Source: Prosopocoilus inquinatus
Taxonomy: Eukaryota; Arthropoda; Insecta; Coleoptera; Lucanidae
Assembly: GCA_036172665.1 (NCBI GenBank)
Contig: CM069872.1
Coordinates: forward strand, 25,672,001 to 25,736,000
Reading direction: 5' to 3'
Length of the DNA stretch: 64,000 bases
A model generated the notes under the pieces. The model was not told the DNA's origin. It was given only the letters and a program-made list of their open reading frames with translations, and searched no databases. Within the stretch, counting starts at the first letter, position 1, and the number at the start of each line of letters is the position of its first letter. The translations under genes and the position numbers were made by a program. This document shows positions 9,241 through 24,500 of this stretch, piece by piece.

Positions 9241-12200
9241 GAGCGTTGTTCCTGTGCTGTATCTAATCGATTCTTACTCATCTATCATGTTATTTGACGT
9301 TTCGATGGACTCCAGTAACTCTAATGTGAGAAACGAAATTTTCGGACGCAGCAGAAGCTGGAAATAGTTTTAAACGAAACAAAACGCATTAGCGTTGTTC
9401 CTGTGATGTATCTAATCGATCCTTACTTATCTATCATGTTATTTGACGTTTCGATGGACTCCAGTAACTATGATGTGAGATACGAAATTTTCGGACGCAG
9501 CAGAAGCTGGAAATAGTTTTAAACGAAACAACACGCATTAGCGTTGTTCCTGTGATGTATCTAACCGATCCTTACTCATCTGTCATGTTATTTGACGTTT
9601 GGATGGACTCCAGTAACCCTGACGTGAGATACGAAGTTCTCGGACGCAGCAGAAGCTGGAAATAGTTTTAAACGAAACAACACGCATTAGCGTTGTTCCT
9701 GTGATGTATCTAATCGATCCTTACTCATCTATCATGTTATTTGGCGTTTCGATGGACTCCAGTAATTCTGATGTGAGATATGACGTTTTCGGACGCAGCA
9801 GCAGCTGGAAATAGTTTTAAACGAAACAACACATATTAGCGTTGTTCCTGTAATGTATCTAATCGATCCTTACTCATCTATCATGTTATTTGACGTTTGG
9901 ACGGACTCCAGTAAGTCTGATGTGAGATACAAAGTTTTTGGACGCAGCAGGAGCTAGAAATAGTTTTAAACGAAACAACACGTATTAGCGTTGTTCCTGT
10001 GCTGTATCTAATTGATCCTTACTTATCTATCATGTTATTTGACGTTTCGATGGACTCCAGTAACTCTGATGTGAGATGCGACGTTTTCGGACGCAGCAGA
10101 AGCTGGAAATAGTTTTAAACGAAACAACACGTATTAGCGTTGTTCCTGTGATGTATCTAATCGATCCTTACTCATCTATCATGTTATTTGACGTTTGGAC
10201 GGACTCCAGTACCTCTGATGAGAGATACAAAGTTCTCGGACGCAGTAGAAGCTGGAAATAGTTTTGAACGAAACAACACGTATTAGCGTTGTTCCTGTGA
10301 TGTATCTAAACGATCCTTACTTATCTAACATGTTATTTGCCGTTTGCATGGACTCCAGTAAGTCTGATGTGAGATACGACGTTTTCGGACGCAGCAGAAG
10401 CTGGAAATAGTTTTAAACGAAACAACACGCATTAGCGTTGTTCCTGTGATGTATCTAATCGATCCTTACTTATCTATCATGTTATTTGACGTTTGGATGG
10501 ACTCCAGTAACTCTGATGTGAGATACGACGTTTTCGGACGCAGCAGAAGCTGGAAATAGTTTTAAACGAAACAACACGCATTAGCGTTGTTCCTGTGATG
10601 TATCTAATCGATCCTTACTCATCTATCATGTTATTTGACGTTTGGACGGACTCCAGTATCTCTGATGTGAGATACAATGTTTTCGGACGCAGCAGAAGCT
10701 GGAAATAGTTTTAAACGAAACAACACGTATTAGCGTTGTTCCTGTGATGTATCTAATCGATCCTTACTCATCTATCATGTTATTTGACGTTTGGACGGAC
10801 TCCAGTACCTCTGATGACAGATACAAAGTTCTCGGACGCATTAGAAGCTGGAAATAGTTTTGAACGAAACAACACGTATTAGCGTTGTTCCTGTGATGTA
10901 TCTAAACGATCCTTACTTATCTAACATGTTATTTGCCGTTTGCATGGACTCCAGTAAGTCTGATGTGAGATACGACGTTTTCGGACGCAGCAGAAGCTGG
11001 AAATAGTTTTAAACGAAACAACACGCATTAGCGTTGTTCCTGTGATGTATCTAATCGATCCTTACTTATCTATCATGTTATTTGACGTTTCAACGGACTC
11101 CAGTAACTCTGATGTGAGATACAATGTTATCGGACGCAGCAGAAGCTGGAAATAGTTCTAAACGAAACAACACGCATTAGCGTTGTTCCTGTGATGTATC
11201 TAATCGATCCTTACTTATCTATCATGTTATTTGACGTTTGGATGGACTCCAGTAAGTCTGATGTGAGATGCGACGTTTTCGGACGCAGCAGAAGCTGGAA
11301 ATAGTTTTAAACGAAACAACACGTATTAGCGTTGTTCCTGTAATGTATCTAATCGATCCTTACTCATCTATCATGTTATTTGACGTTTGGACGGACTCCA
11401 GTAACTCTGATGTGAGATACAAAGTTATCGGACGCAGCAGAAGCTGGAAATACTTTTAAACGAAACAACACGTATTAGCGTTGTTCCTGTGATGTATCTA
11501 ATCGATCCTTACTCATCTATCATGTTATTTGACGTTTGGATGGACTCCAGTAACTCTGATGTGAGATACGAAATGTTCGGACGCAGCAGCAGCTGGAAAT
11601 AGTTTTAAACGAAACAACACATATTAGCGTTGTTCCTGTGATGTAACTAATCGATACTTACTCATGTATCATGTTATTTGACGTTTGGACGGACTCCAGT
11701 AACTCTGATGAGAGATACAAAGTTCTCGGACGCAGTAGAAGCTGGAAATAGTTTTGAACGAAACAACACGTATTAGCGTTGTGCCTGTGATGTATCTAAA
11801 CGATCCTTACTTATCTAACATGTTATTTGACGTTTGGATGGACTCCAGTATCTCTGATGTGAGATACAAAGTTTTTGGACGCAGCAGGAGCTGGAAATAG
11901 TTTTAAACGAAACAACACGGATGAGCGTTGTTCCTGTGCTGTATCTAATCGATTCTTACTCATCTATCATGTTATTTGACATTTCGATGGACTCCAGTAA
12001 CTCTAATGTGAGAAACGAAATTTTCGGACGCAGCAGAAGCTGGAAATAGTTTTAAACGAAACAACACGCATTAGCGTTGTTCCTGTGATGTATCTAATCG
12101 ATCCTTACTTATCTATCATGTTATTTGACGTTTCGATGGACTCCAGTAACTATGATGTGAGATACGAAATTTTCGGACGCAGCAGAAGCTGGAAATAGTT

Positions 12201-13720
12201 TTAAACGAAACAACACGCATTAGCGTTGTTCCTGTGATGTATCTAATCGATCCTTACTCATCTGTCATGTTATTTGGCGTTTCGATGGACTCCAGTAACT
12301 GTGATGTGAGTTACGAAGTTCTCGGACGCAGCTGAAGCTAGAAATAGTTTTAAACGAAACAACACGCATTAGCGTTGTTCCTGTGATGTATCTAATCGAT
12401 CCTTACTTATCTATCATGTTATTTGACGTTTGGACGGACTCCAGTAACTCTGATGTGAGATACAAAGTTATCGGACGCAGCAGAAGCTGGAAATAGTTTT
12501 AAACGAAACAACACGTATTAGCGTTGTTCCTGTGATGTATCTAATCGATCCTTACTCATCTATCATGTTATTTGACGTTTGGATGGACTCCAGTAACTCT
12601 GATGTGAGATACGAAATGTTCGGACGCAGCAGCAGCTGGAAATAGTTTTAAACGAAACAACACATATTAGCGTTGTTCCTGTGATGTAACTAATCGATCC
12701 TTACTCATATATCATGTTATTTGACGTTTGGACGGACTCCAGTAACTCTGATGTGAGATACGAAATATTCGGACGCAGCAGCAGCTGGAAATAGTTTTAA
12801 ACGAAACAACACTTATTAGCGTTGTTCCTGTGATGTAACTAATCGATCCTTACTCATATATCATGTTATTTGACGTTTGGACGGACTCCAGTAACTCTGA
12901 TGTGAGATACAAAGTTCTCGGACGCAGTAGAAGCTGGAAATAGTTTTGAACGAAACAACACGTATTAGCGTTGTGCCTGTGATGTATCTAAACGATCCTT
13001 ACTTATCTAACATGTTATTTGACGTTTGGATGGACTCCAGTAAGTCTGATGTGAGATACAAAGTTTTTGGACGCAGCAGGAGCTGGAAATAGTTTTAAAC
13101 GAAACAACACGGATGAGCGTTGTTCCTGTGCTGTATCTAATCGATTCTTACTCATCTATCATGTTATTTGACGTTTCGATGGACTCCAGTAACTCTAATG
13201 TGAGAAACGAAATTTTCGGACGCAGCAGAAGCTGGAAATAGTTTTAAACGAAACAACACGCATTAGCGTTGTTCCTGTGATGTATCTAATCGATCCTTAC
13301 TTATCTATCATGTTATTTGACGTTTGGATGGACTCCAGTAAGTCTGATGTGAGATACGACGTTTTCGGACGCAGCAGAAGCTGGAAATAGTTTTAAACGA
13401 AACAACACGCATTAGCGTTGTTCCTGTGATGTATCTAATCGATCCTTACTCATCTATCATGTTATTTGACGTTTCAACGGACTACAGTAACTCTGATGTG
13501 AGATACAATGTTATCGGACGCAGCAGAAGCTGGAAATAGTTCTAAACGAAACAACACGCATTAGCGTTGTTCCTGTGATGTATCTAATCGATCCTTACTT
13601 ATCTATCATGTTATTTGACGTTTGGATGGACTCCAGTAAGTCTGATGTGAGATGCGACGTTTTCGGAAGCAGCAGAAGCTGGAAATAGTTTTAAACGAAA
13701 CAACACGTATTAGCGTTGTT
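9240..13720 (+). repeat. Mosaic satellite segment with a 4-mer pair
   Basis: About 30 monomers without one dominant higher-order unit. The segment at about 10.12-10.72 kb is repeated at 10.72-11.3 kb (596 bp, 4 units); the marker GATGAGAGATAC near 10217 appears as GATGACAGATAC near 10813. A single-monomer duplication is visible near 12.6-12.9 kb (GAAATGTTCGG followed one unit later by GAAATATTCGG). The order of monomer subtypes at 9.3-10.7 kb recurs at 22.7-24.1, 25.9-27.2 and 40.6-42.0 kb, so this segment is a source or relative of the later 21-mer. Confidence 0.65.
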
Positions 13721-16700
13721 CCTGTAATGTATCTAATCGATCCTTACTCATCTATCATGTTATTTGACGTTTGGATGGACTCCAGTAACTCTGATGTGAG
13801 ATACAAAGTTATCGGACGCAGCAGAAGCTGGAAATACTTTTAAACGAAACAACACGTATTAGCGTTGTTCCTGTGATGTATCTAATCGATCCTTACTCAT
13901 CTATCATGTTATTTGACGTTTGGATGGACTCCAGTAACTCTGATGTGAGATACGAAATGTTCGGACGCAGCAGCAGCTGGAAATAGTTTTAAACGAAACA
14001 ACACATATTAGCGTTGTTCCTGTGATGTAACTAATCGATCCTTACTCATATATCATGTTATTTGACGTTTGGACGGACTCCAGTAACTCTGATGAGAGAT
14101 ACAAAGTTCTCGGACGCAGTAGAAGCTGGAAATAGTTTTGAACGAAACAACACGTATTAGCGTTGTGCCTGTGATGTATCTAAACGATCCTTACTTATCT
14201 AACATGTTATTTGACGTTTGGATGGACTCCAGTAAGTCTGATGTGAGATACAAAGTTTTTGGACGCAGCAGGAGCTGGAAATAGTTTTAAACGAAACAAC
14301 ACGGATGAGCGTTGTTCCTGTGATGTATCTAATCGATCCTTACTCATCTATCATGTTATTTGACGTTTGGACGGACTCCAGTAACTCTGATGTGAGATAC
14401 AATGTTATCGGACGCAGCAGAAGCTGGAAATAGTTTTAAACGAAACAACACGTATTAGCGTTGTTCCTGTGATGTATCTAAACGATCCTTACTTATCTAA
14501 CATGTTATTTGACGTTTGGATGGACTCCAGTAAGTCTGATGTGAGATAAAAAGTTTTTGGACGCAGCAGGAGCTAGAAATAGTTTTAAACGAAACAACAC
14601 GTATTAGCGTTGTTCCTGTAATGTATCTAATCGATCCTTACTCATCTATCATGTTATTTGACGTTTGGACGGACTCCAGTAACTCTGATGTGAGATACAA
14701 AGTTCTCGGACGCAGCAGAAGCTGGAAATAGTTTTAAACGAAACAACACGTATTAGCGTTGTTCCTGTGATGTATCTAATCGATCCTTACTCATCTATCA
14801 TGTTATTTGACGTTTGGATGGACTCCAGTAACTCTGATGTGAGATACGAAATGTTCGGACGCAGCAGCAGCTGGAAATAGTTTTAAACGAAACAACACAT
14901 ATTAGCGTTGTTCCTGTGATGTAACTAATCGATCCTTACTCATATATCATGTTATTTGATGTTTGGACGGACTCCAGTAACTCTGATGTGAGATACAAAG
15001 TTCTCGGACGCAGTAGAAGCTGGAAATAGTTTTGAACGAAACAACACGTATTAGCGTTGTGCCTGTGATGTATCTAAACGATCCTTACTTATCTAACATG
15101 TTATTTGACGTTTGCATGGACTCCAGTAAGTCTGATGTGAGATACAAAGTTTTTGGACGCAGCAGGAGCTGGAAATAGTTTTAAACGAAACAACACGGAT
15201 GAGCGTTGTTCCTGTGCTGTATCTAATCGATTCTTACTCATCTATCATGTTATTTGACGTTTCGATGGACTCCAGTAACTCTAATGTGAGAAACGAAATT
15301 TTCGGACGCAGCAGAAGCTGGAAATAGTTTTAAACGAAACAACACGCATTAGCGTTGTTCCTGTGATGTATCTAATCGATCCTTACTTATCTATCATGTT
15401 ATTTGACGTTTCGATGGACTCCAGTAACTATGATGTGAGATACGAAATTTTCGGACGCAGCAGAAGCTGGAAATAGTTTTAAACGAAACAACACGCATTA
15501 GCGTTGTTCCTGTGATGTATCTAATCGATCCTTACTCATCTGTCATGTTATTTGGCGTTTCGATGGACTCCAGTAACTGTGATGTGAGTTACGAAGTTCT
15601 CGGACGCAGCTGAAGCTAGAAATAGTTTTAAACGAAACAACACGCATTAGCGTTGTTCCTGTGATGTATCTAATCGATCATTACTTATCTATAATGTTAT
15701 TTGACGTTTGGACGGACTCCAGTAACTCTGATGTGAGATACAAAGTTATCGGACGCAGCAGAAGCTGGAAATAGTTTTAAACGAAACAACACGTATTAGC
15801 GTTGTTCCTGTGATGTATCTAATCGATCCTTACTCATCTATCATGTTATTTGACGTTTGGATGGACTCCAGTAACTCTGATGTGAGATACGAAATGTTCG
15901 GACGCAGCAGCAGCTGGAAATAGTTTTAAACGAAACAACACATATTAGCGTTGTTCCTGTGATGTAACTAATCGATCCTTACTCATATATCATGTTATTT
16001 GACGTTTCGACGGACTCCAGTAACTCTGATGAGAGATACAAAGTTCTCGGACGCAGTAGAAGCTGGAAATAGTTTTGAACGAAACAACACGTATTAGCGT
16101 TGTGCCTGTGATGTATCTAAACGATCCTTACTTATCTAACATGTTATTTGACGTTTGGATGGACTCCAGTAAGTCTGATGTGAGATACAAAGTTTTTGGA
16201 CGCAGCAGGAGCTGGAAATAGTTTTAAACGAAACAACACGGATGAGCGTTGTTCCTGTGATGTATCTAATCGATCCTTACTCATCTATCATGTTATTTGA
16301 CGTTTGGACGGACTCCAGTAACTCTGATGTGAGATACAATGTTATCGGACGCAGCAGAAGCTGGAAATAGTTTTAAACGAAACAACACGTATTAGCGTTG
16401 TTCCTGTGATGTATCTAAACGATCCTTACTTATCTAACATGTTATTTGACGTTTGGATGGACTCCAGTAAGTCTGATGTGAGATAAAAAGTTTTTGGACG
16501 CAGCAGGAGCTAGAAATAGTTTTAAACGAAACAACACGTATTAGCGTTGTTCCTGTAATGTATCTAATCGATCCTTACTCATCTATCATGTTATTTGACG
16601 TTTGGACGGACTCCAGTAACTCTGATGTGAGATACAAAGTTCTCGGACGCAGCAGAAGCTGGAAATAGTTTTAAACGAAACAACACGTATTAGCGTTGTT

Positions 16701-19350
16701 CCTGTGATGTATCTAATCGATCCTTACTCATCTATCATGTTATTTGACGTTTGGATGGACTCCAGTAACTCTGATGTGAGATACGAAATGTTCGGACGCA
16801 GCAGCAGCTGGAAATAGTTTTAAACGAAACAACACATATTAGCGTTGTTCCTGTGATGTAACTAATCGATCCTTACTCATATATCATGTTATTTGATGTT
16901 TGGACGGACTCCAGTAACTCTGATGTGAGATACAAAGTTCTCGGACGCAGTAGAAGCTGGAAATAGTTTTGAACGAAACAACACGTATTAGCGTTGTGCC
17001 TGTGATGTATCTAAACGATCCTTACTTATCTAACATGTTATTTGACGTTTGCATGGACTCCAGTAAGTCTGATGTGAGATACAAAGTTTTTGGACGCAGC
17101 AGGAGCTGGAAATAGTTTTAAACGAAACAACACGGATGAGCGTTGTTCCTGTGCTGTATCTAATCGATTCTTACTCATCTATCATGTTATTTGACGTTTC
17201 GATGGACTCCAGTAACTCTAATGTGAGAAACGAAATTTTCGGACGCAGCAGAAGCTGGAAATAGTTTTAAACGAAACAACACGCATTAGCGTTGTTCCTG
17301 TGATGTATCTAATCGATCCTTACTTATCTATCATGTTATTTGACGTTTCGATGGACTCCAGTAACTATGATGTGAGATACGAAATTTTCGGACGCAGCAG
17401 AAGCTGGAAATAGTTTTAAACGAAACAACACGCATTAGCGTTGTTCCTGTGATGTATCTAATCGATCCTTACTCATCTGTCATGTTATTTGGCGTTTCGA
17501 TGGACTCCAGTAACTGTGATGTGAGTTACGAAGTTCTCGGACGCAGCTGAAGCTAGAAATAGTTTTAAACGAAACAACACGCATTAGCGTTGTTCCTGTG
17601 ATGTATCTAATCGATCCTTACTTATCTATAATGTTATTTGACGTTTGGACGGACTCCAGTAACTCTGATGTGAGATACAAAGTTATCGGACGCAGCAGAA
17701 GCTGGAAATAGTTTTAAACGAAACAACACGTATTAGCGTTGTTCCTGTGATGTATCTAATCGATCCTTACTCATCTATCATGTTATTTGACGTTTGGATG
17801 GACTCCAGTAACTCTGATGTGAGATACGAAATGTTCGGACGCAGCAGCAGCTGGAAATAGTTTTAAACGAAACAACACATATTAGCGTTGTTCCTGTGAT
17901 GTAACTAATCGATCCTTACTCATATATCATGTTATTTGACGTTTCGACGGACTCCAGTAACTCTGATGAGAGATACAAAGTTCTCGGACGCAGTAGAAGC
18001 TGGAAATAGTTTTGAACGAAACAACACGTATTAGCGTTGTGCCTGTGATGTATCTAAACGATCCTTACTTATCTAACATGTTATTTGACGTTTGGATGGA
18101 CTCCAGTAAGTCTGATGTGAGATACAAAGTTTTTGGACGCAGCAGGAGCTGGAAATAGTTTTAAACGAAACAACACGGATGAGCGTTGTTCCTGTGATGT
18201 ATCTAATCGATCCTTACTCATCTATCATGTTATTTGACGTTTGGACGGACTCCAGTAACTCTGATGTGAGATACAATGTTATCGGACGCAGCAGAAGCTG
18301 GAAATAGTTTTAAACGAAACAACACGTATTAGCGTTGTTCCTGTGATGTATCTAAACGATCCTTACTTATCTAACATGTTATTTGACGTTTGGATGGACT
18401 CCAGTAAGTCTGATGTGAGATACAAAGTTTTTGGACGCAGCAGGAGCTAGAAATAGTTTTAAACGAAACAACACGTATTAGCGTTGTTCCTGTAATGTAT
18501 CTAATCGATCCTTACTCATCTATCATGTTATTTGACGTTTGGACGGACTCCAGTAACTCTGATGTGAGATACAAAGTTCTCGGACGCAGCAGAAGCTGGA
18601 AATAGTTTTAAACGAAACAACACGTATTAGCGTTGTTCCTGTGATGTATCTAATCGATCCTTACTCATCTATCATGTTATTTGACGTTTGGATGGACTCC
18701 AGTAACTCTGATGTGAGATACGAAATGTTCGGACGCAGCAGCAGCTGGAAATAGTTTTAAACGAAACAACACATATTAGCGTTGTTCCTGTGATGTAACT
18801 AATCGATCCTTACTCATATATCATGTTATTTGACGTTTGGACGGACTCCAGTAACTCTGATGTGAGATACAAAGTTCTCGGACGCAGTAGAAGCTGGAAA
18901 TAGTTTTGAACGAAACAACACGTATTAGCGTTGTGCCTGTGATGTATCTAAACGATCCTTACTTATCTAACATGTTATTTGACGTTTGGATGGACTCCAG
19001 TAAGTCTGATGTGAGATACAATGTTTTTGGACGCAGCAGGAGCTGGAAATAGTTTTAAACGAAACAACACGGATGAGCGTTGTTCCTGTGCTGTATCTAA
19101 TCGATTCTTACTCATCTATCATGTTATTTGACGTTTCGATGGACTCCAGTAACTCTAATGTGAGAAACGAAATTTTCGGACGCAGCAGAAGCTGGAAATA
19201 GTTTTAAACGAAACAAAACGCATTAGCGTTGTTCCTGTGATGTATCTAATCGATCCTTACTTATCTATCATGTTATTTGACGTTTCGATGGACTCCAGTA
19301 ACTATGATGTGAGATACGATATTTTCGGACGCAGCAGAAGCTGGAAATAG
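13720..19350 (+). repeat. 13-mer higher-order repeat (1937 bp), nearly three copies
   Basis: Copies lie at about 13.72-15.64, 15.64-17.57 and 17.57-19.35 kb; the last lacks about one monomer. Exact landmark spacing is 1937 bp (13 x 149): CTAATGTGAG at 15281, 17218 and 19155; AGATAAAAAG at 14544 and 16481; CTGTGATGTGAG at 15577 and 17514. The private changes AGATAAAAAG and TTTGATGTTTGG are shared by copies 1 and 2 but not copy 3, so copies 1 and 2 are the youngest pair. Confidence 0.88.
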
Positions 19351-19940
19351 TTTTAAACGAAACAACACATATTAGCGTTGTTCCTGTGATGTAACTAATC
19401 GATCCTTACTCATATATCATGTTATTTGACGTTTGGACGGACTCCAGTAACTCTGATGTGAGATACAAAGTTCTCGGACGCAGTAGAAGCTGGAAATAGT
19501 TTTGAACGAAACAACACGTATTAGCGTTGTGCCTGTGATGTATCTAAACGATCCTTACTTATCTAACATGTTATTTGACGTTTGGATGGACTCCAGTAAG
19601 TCTGATGTGAGATACAATGTTTTTGGACGCAGCAGGAGCTGGAAATAGTTTTAAACGAAACAACACGGATGAGCGTTGTTCCTGTGCTGTATCTAATCGA
19701 TTCTTACTCATCTATCATGTTATTTGACGTTTCGATGGACTCCAGTAACTCTAATGTGAGAAACGAAATTTTCGGACGCAGCAGAAGCTGGAAATAGTTT
19801 TAAACGAAACAAAACGCATTAGCGTTGTTCCTGTGATGTATCTAATCGATCCTTACTTATCTATCATGTTATTTGACGTTTCGATGGACTCCAGTAACTA
19901 TGATGTGAGATACGAAATTTTCGGACGCAGCAGAAGCTGG
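18740..19940 (+). repeat. 4-mer tandem duplication (596 bp)
   Basis: About 18.74-19.34 and 19.35-19.94 kb match at an offset of 596 bp. CTAATGTGAG is at 19155 and 19751, and both copies carry the rarer forms ATACAATGTTTTTGG and GAAACAAAACGC. The left copy overlaps the end of the third 13-mer copy, so this event is younger than or nested in it. Confidence 0.8.
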
Positions 19941-21500
19941 AAATAGTTTTAAACGAAACAACACGCATTAGCGTTGTTCCTGTGATGTATCTAATCGATC
20001 CTTACTCATCTATCATGTTATTTGGCGTTTCGATGGACTCCAGTAATTCTGATGTGAGATACGACGTTTTCGGACGCAGCAGCAGCTGGAAATAGTTTTA
20101 AACGAAACAACACATATTAGCGTTGTTCCTGTAATGTATCTAATCGATCCTTACTCATCTATCATGTTATTTGACGTTTGGACGGACTCCAGTAAGTCTG
20201 ATGTGAGATACAAAGTTTTTGGACGCAGCAGGAGCTAGAAATAGTTTTAAACGAAACAACACGTATTAGCGTTGTTCCTGTGCTGTATCTAATTGATCCT
20301 TACTTATCTATCATGTTATTTGACGTTTCGATGGACTCCAGTAACTCTGATGTGAGATGCGACGTTTTCGGACGCAGCAGAAGCTGGAAATAGTTTTAAA
20401 CGAAACAACACGTATTAGCGTTGTTCCTGTGATGTATCTAATCGATCCTTACTCATCTATCATGTTATTTGACGTTTGGACGGACTCCAGTACCTCTGAT
20501 GAGAGATACAAAGTTCTCGGACGCAGTAGAAGCTGGAAATAGTTTTGAACGAAACAACACGTATTAGCGTTGTTCCTGTGATGTATCTAAACGATCCTTA
20601 CTTATCTAACATGTTATTTGCCGTTTGCATGGACTCCAGTAAGTCTGATGTGAGATACGACGTTTTCGGACGCAGCAGAAGCTGGAAATAGTTTTAAACG
20701 AAACAACACGCATTAGCGTTGTTCCTGTGATGTATCTAATCGATCCTTACTTATCTATCATGTTATTTGACGTTTGGATGGACTCCAGTAAGTCTGATGT
20801 GAGATACGACGTTTTCGGACGCAGCAGAAGCTGGAAATAGTTTTAAACGAAACAACACGCATTAGCGTTGTTCCTGTGATGTATCTAATCGATCCTTACT
20901 CATCTATCATGTTATTTGACGTTTGGATGGACTCCAGTAAGTCTGATGTGAGATACGACGTTTTCGGACGCAGCAGAAGCTGGAAATAGTTTTAAACGAA
21001 ACAACACGCATTAGCGTTGTTCCTGTGATGTATCTAATCGATCCTTACTCATCTATCATGTTATTTGACGTTTGGACGGACTCCAGTATCTCTGATGTGA
21101 GATACAATGTTATCGGACGCAGCAGAAGCTGGAAATAGTTTTAAACGAAACAAAACGCATTAGCGTTGTTCCTGTGATGTATCTAATCGATCCTTACTTA
21201 TCTATCATGTTATTTGACGTTTCGATGGACTCCAGTAACTATGATGTGAGATACGAAATTTTCGGACGCAGCAGAAGCTGGAAATAGTTTTAAACGAAAC
21301 AACACGCATTAGCGTTGTTCCTGTGATGTATCTAACCGATCCTTACTCATCTGTCATGTTATTTGACGTTTGGATGGACTCCAGTAACCCTGACGTGAGA
21401 TACGAAATGTTCGGACGCAGCAGCAGCTGGAAATAGTTTTAAACGAAACAACACATATTAGCGTTGTTCCTGTGATGTAACTAATCGATCCTTACTCATA
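19940..21500 (+). repeat. Satellite segment bridging the 13-mer and 21-mer blocks
   Basis: About 10 monomers. The order of subtypes follows that at 9.7-11.2 kb and 23.1-24.1 kb, but the monomer marked AACCCTGACG, which sits at about 23.0 kb in the 21-mer, is absent from its place here (spacing 20 rather than 21 units between CTAATG at 19751 and 22731). The segment therefore looks like a relative of the 21-mer that lacks one monomer, followed by a switch near 21.15 kb to monomers of the GAAACAAAACGC and AACTATGATG type. Confidence 0.6.
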
Positions 21501-24500
21501 TATCATGTTATTTGACGTTTGGACGGACTCCAGTAACTCTGATGAGAGATACAAAGTTCTCGGACGCAGTAGAAGCTGGAAATAGTTTTGAACGAAACAA
21601 CACGTATTAGCGTTGTGCCTGTGATGTATCTAAACGATCCTTACTTATCTAACATGTTATTTGACGTTTGGATGGACTCCAGTAAGTCTGATGTGAGATA
21701 CAAAGTTTTTGGACGCAGCAGGAGCTGGAAATAGTTTTAAACGAAACAACACGGATGAGCGTTGTTCCTGTGATGTATCTAATCGATCCTTACTCATCTA
21801 TCATGTTATTTGACGTTTGGACGGACTCCAGTAACTCTGATGTGAGATACAATGTTATCGGACGCAGCAGAAGCTGGAAATAGTTTTAAACGAAACAACA
21901 CGTATTAGCGTTTTTCCTGTGATGTATCTAAACGATCCTTACTTATCTAACATGTTATTTGACGTTTGGATGGACTCCAGTAAGTCTGATGTGAGATACA
22001 AAGTTTTTGGACGCAGCAGGAGCTAGAAATAGTTTTAAACGAAACAACACGTATTAGCGTTGTTCCTGTAATGTATCTAATCGATGCTTACTCATCTATC
22101 ATGTTATTTGACGTTTGGACGGACTCCAGTAACTCTGATGTGAGATACAAAGTTCTCGGACGCAGCAGAAGCTGGAAATAGTTTTAAACGAAACAACACG
22201 TATTAGCGTTGTTCCTGTGATGTATCTAATCGATCCTTACTCATCTATCATGTTATTTGACGTTTGGATGGACTCCAGTAACTCTGATGTGAGATACGAA
22301 ATGTTCGGACGCAGCAGCAGCTGGAAATAGTTTTAAACGAAACAACACATATTAGCGTTGTTCCTGTGATGTAACTAATCGATCCTTACTCATATATCAT
22401 GTTATTTGACGTTTGGACGGACTCCCGTAACTCTGATGTGAGATACAAAGTTCTCGGACGCAGTAGAAGCTGGAAATAGTTTTGAACGAAACAACACGTA
22501 TTAGCGTTGTGCCTGTGATGTATCTAAACGATCCTTACTTATCTAACATGTTATTTGACGTTTGGATGGACTCCAGTAAGTCTGATGTGAGATACAAAGT
22601 TTTTGGACGCAGCAGGAGCTGGAAATAGTTTTAAACGAAACAACTCGGATGAGCGTTGTTCCTGTGCTGTATCTAATCGATTCTTACTCATCTATCATGT
22701 TATTTGACGTTTCGATGGACTCCAGTAACTCTAATGTGAGAAACGAAATTTTCGGACGCAGCAGAAGCTGGAAATAGTTTTAAACGAAACAAAACGCATT
22801 AGCGTTGTTCCTGTGATGTATCTAATCGATCCTTACTTATCTATCATGTTATTTGACGTTTCGATGGACTCCAGTAACTATGATGTGAGATACGAAATTT
22901 TCGGACGCAGCAGAAGCTGGAAATAGTTTTAAACGAAACAACACGCATTAGCGTTGTTCCTGTGATGTATCTAACCGATCCTTACTCATCTGTCATGTTA
23001 TTTGACGTTTGGATGGACTCCAGTAACCCTGACGTGAGATACGAAGTTCTCGGACGCAGCAGAAGCTGGAAATAGTTTTAAACGAAACAACACGCATTAG
23101 CGTTGTTCCTGTGATGTATCTAATCGATCCTTACTCATCTATCATGTTATTTGGCGTTTCGATGGACTCCAGTAATTCTGATGTGAGATACGACGTTTTC
23201 GGACGCAGCAGCAGCTGGAAATAGTTTTAAACGAAACAACACATATTAGCGTTGTTCCTGTAATGTATCTAATCGATCCTTACTCATCTATCATGTTATT
23301 TGACGTTTGGACGGACTCCAGTAAGTCTGATGTGAGATACAAAGTTTTTGGACGCAGCAGGAGCTAGAAATAGTTTTAAACGAAACAACACGTATTAGCG
23401 TTGTTCCTGTGCTGTATCTAATTGATCCTTACTTATCTATCATGTTATTTGACGTTTCGATGGACTCCAGTAACTCTGATGTGAGATGCGACGTTTTCGG
23501 ACGCAGCAGAAGCTGGAAATAGTTTCAAACGAAACAACACGTATTAGCGTTGTTCCTGTGATGTATCTAATCGATCCTTACTCATCTATCATGTTATTTG
23601 ACGTTTGGACGGACTCCAGTACCTCTGATGAGAGATACAAAGTTCTCGGACGCAGTAGAAGCTGGAAATAGTTTTGAACGAAACAACACGTATTAGCGTT
23701 GTTCCTGTGATGTATCTAAACGATCCTTACTTATCTAACATGTTATTTGCCGTTTGCATGGACTCCAGTAAGTCTGATGTGAGATACGACGTTTTCGGAC
23801 GCAGCAGAAGCTGGAAATAGTTTTAAACGAAACAACACGCATTAGCGTTGTTCCTGTGATGTATCTAATCGATCCTTACTTATCTATCATGTTATTTGAC
23901 GTTTGGATGGACTCCAGTAAGTCTGATGTGAGATACGACGTTTTCGGACGCAGCAGAAGCTGGAAATAGTTTTAAACGAAACAACACGCATTAGCGTTGT
24001 TCCTGTGATGTATCTAATCGATCCTTACTCATCTATCATGTTATTTGACGTTTGGACGGACTCCAGTATCTCTGATGTGAGATACAATGTTATCGGTCGC
24101 AGCAGAAGCTGGAAATAGTTTTAAACGAAACAACACGCATTAGCGTTGTTCCTGTGATGTATCTAATCGATCCTTACTTATCTATCATGTTATTTGACGT
24201 TTGGATGGACTCCAGTAAGTCTGATGTGAGATACGACGTTTTCGGACGCAGCAGAAGCTGGAAATAGTTTTAAACGAAACAACACGCATTAGCGTTGTTC
24301 CTGTGATGTATCTAATCGATCCTTACTCATCTATCATGTTATTTGACGTTTCAACGGACTCCAGTAACTCTGATGTGAGATACAATGTTATCGGACGCAG
24401 CAGAAGCTGGAAATAGTTCTAAACGAAACAACACGCATTAGCGTTGTTCCTGTGATGTATCTAATCGATCCTTACTTATCTATCATGTTATTTGACGTTT

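Noticed and set aside
10076..10261. Recurring open frames of 61-63 codons beginning MRRFRTQQKLEIV, for example at 10076, 20357, 31678, 42397 and 63547
   Set aside because: They read through two satellite monomers and start only where a TAC to TGC change makes an ATG. 149 is not a multiple of 3, so the frame shifts every monomer, and the 63-codon forms just lose a TAG (TAC). No separate gene signal.
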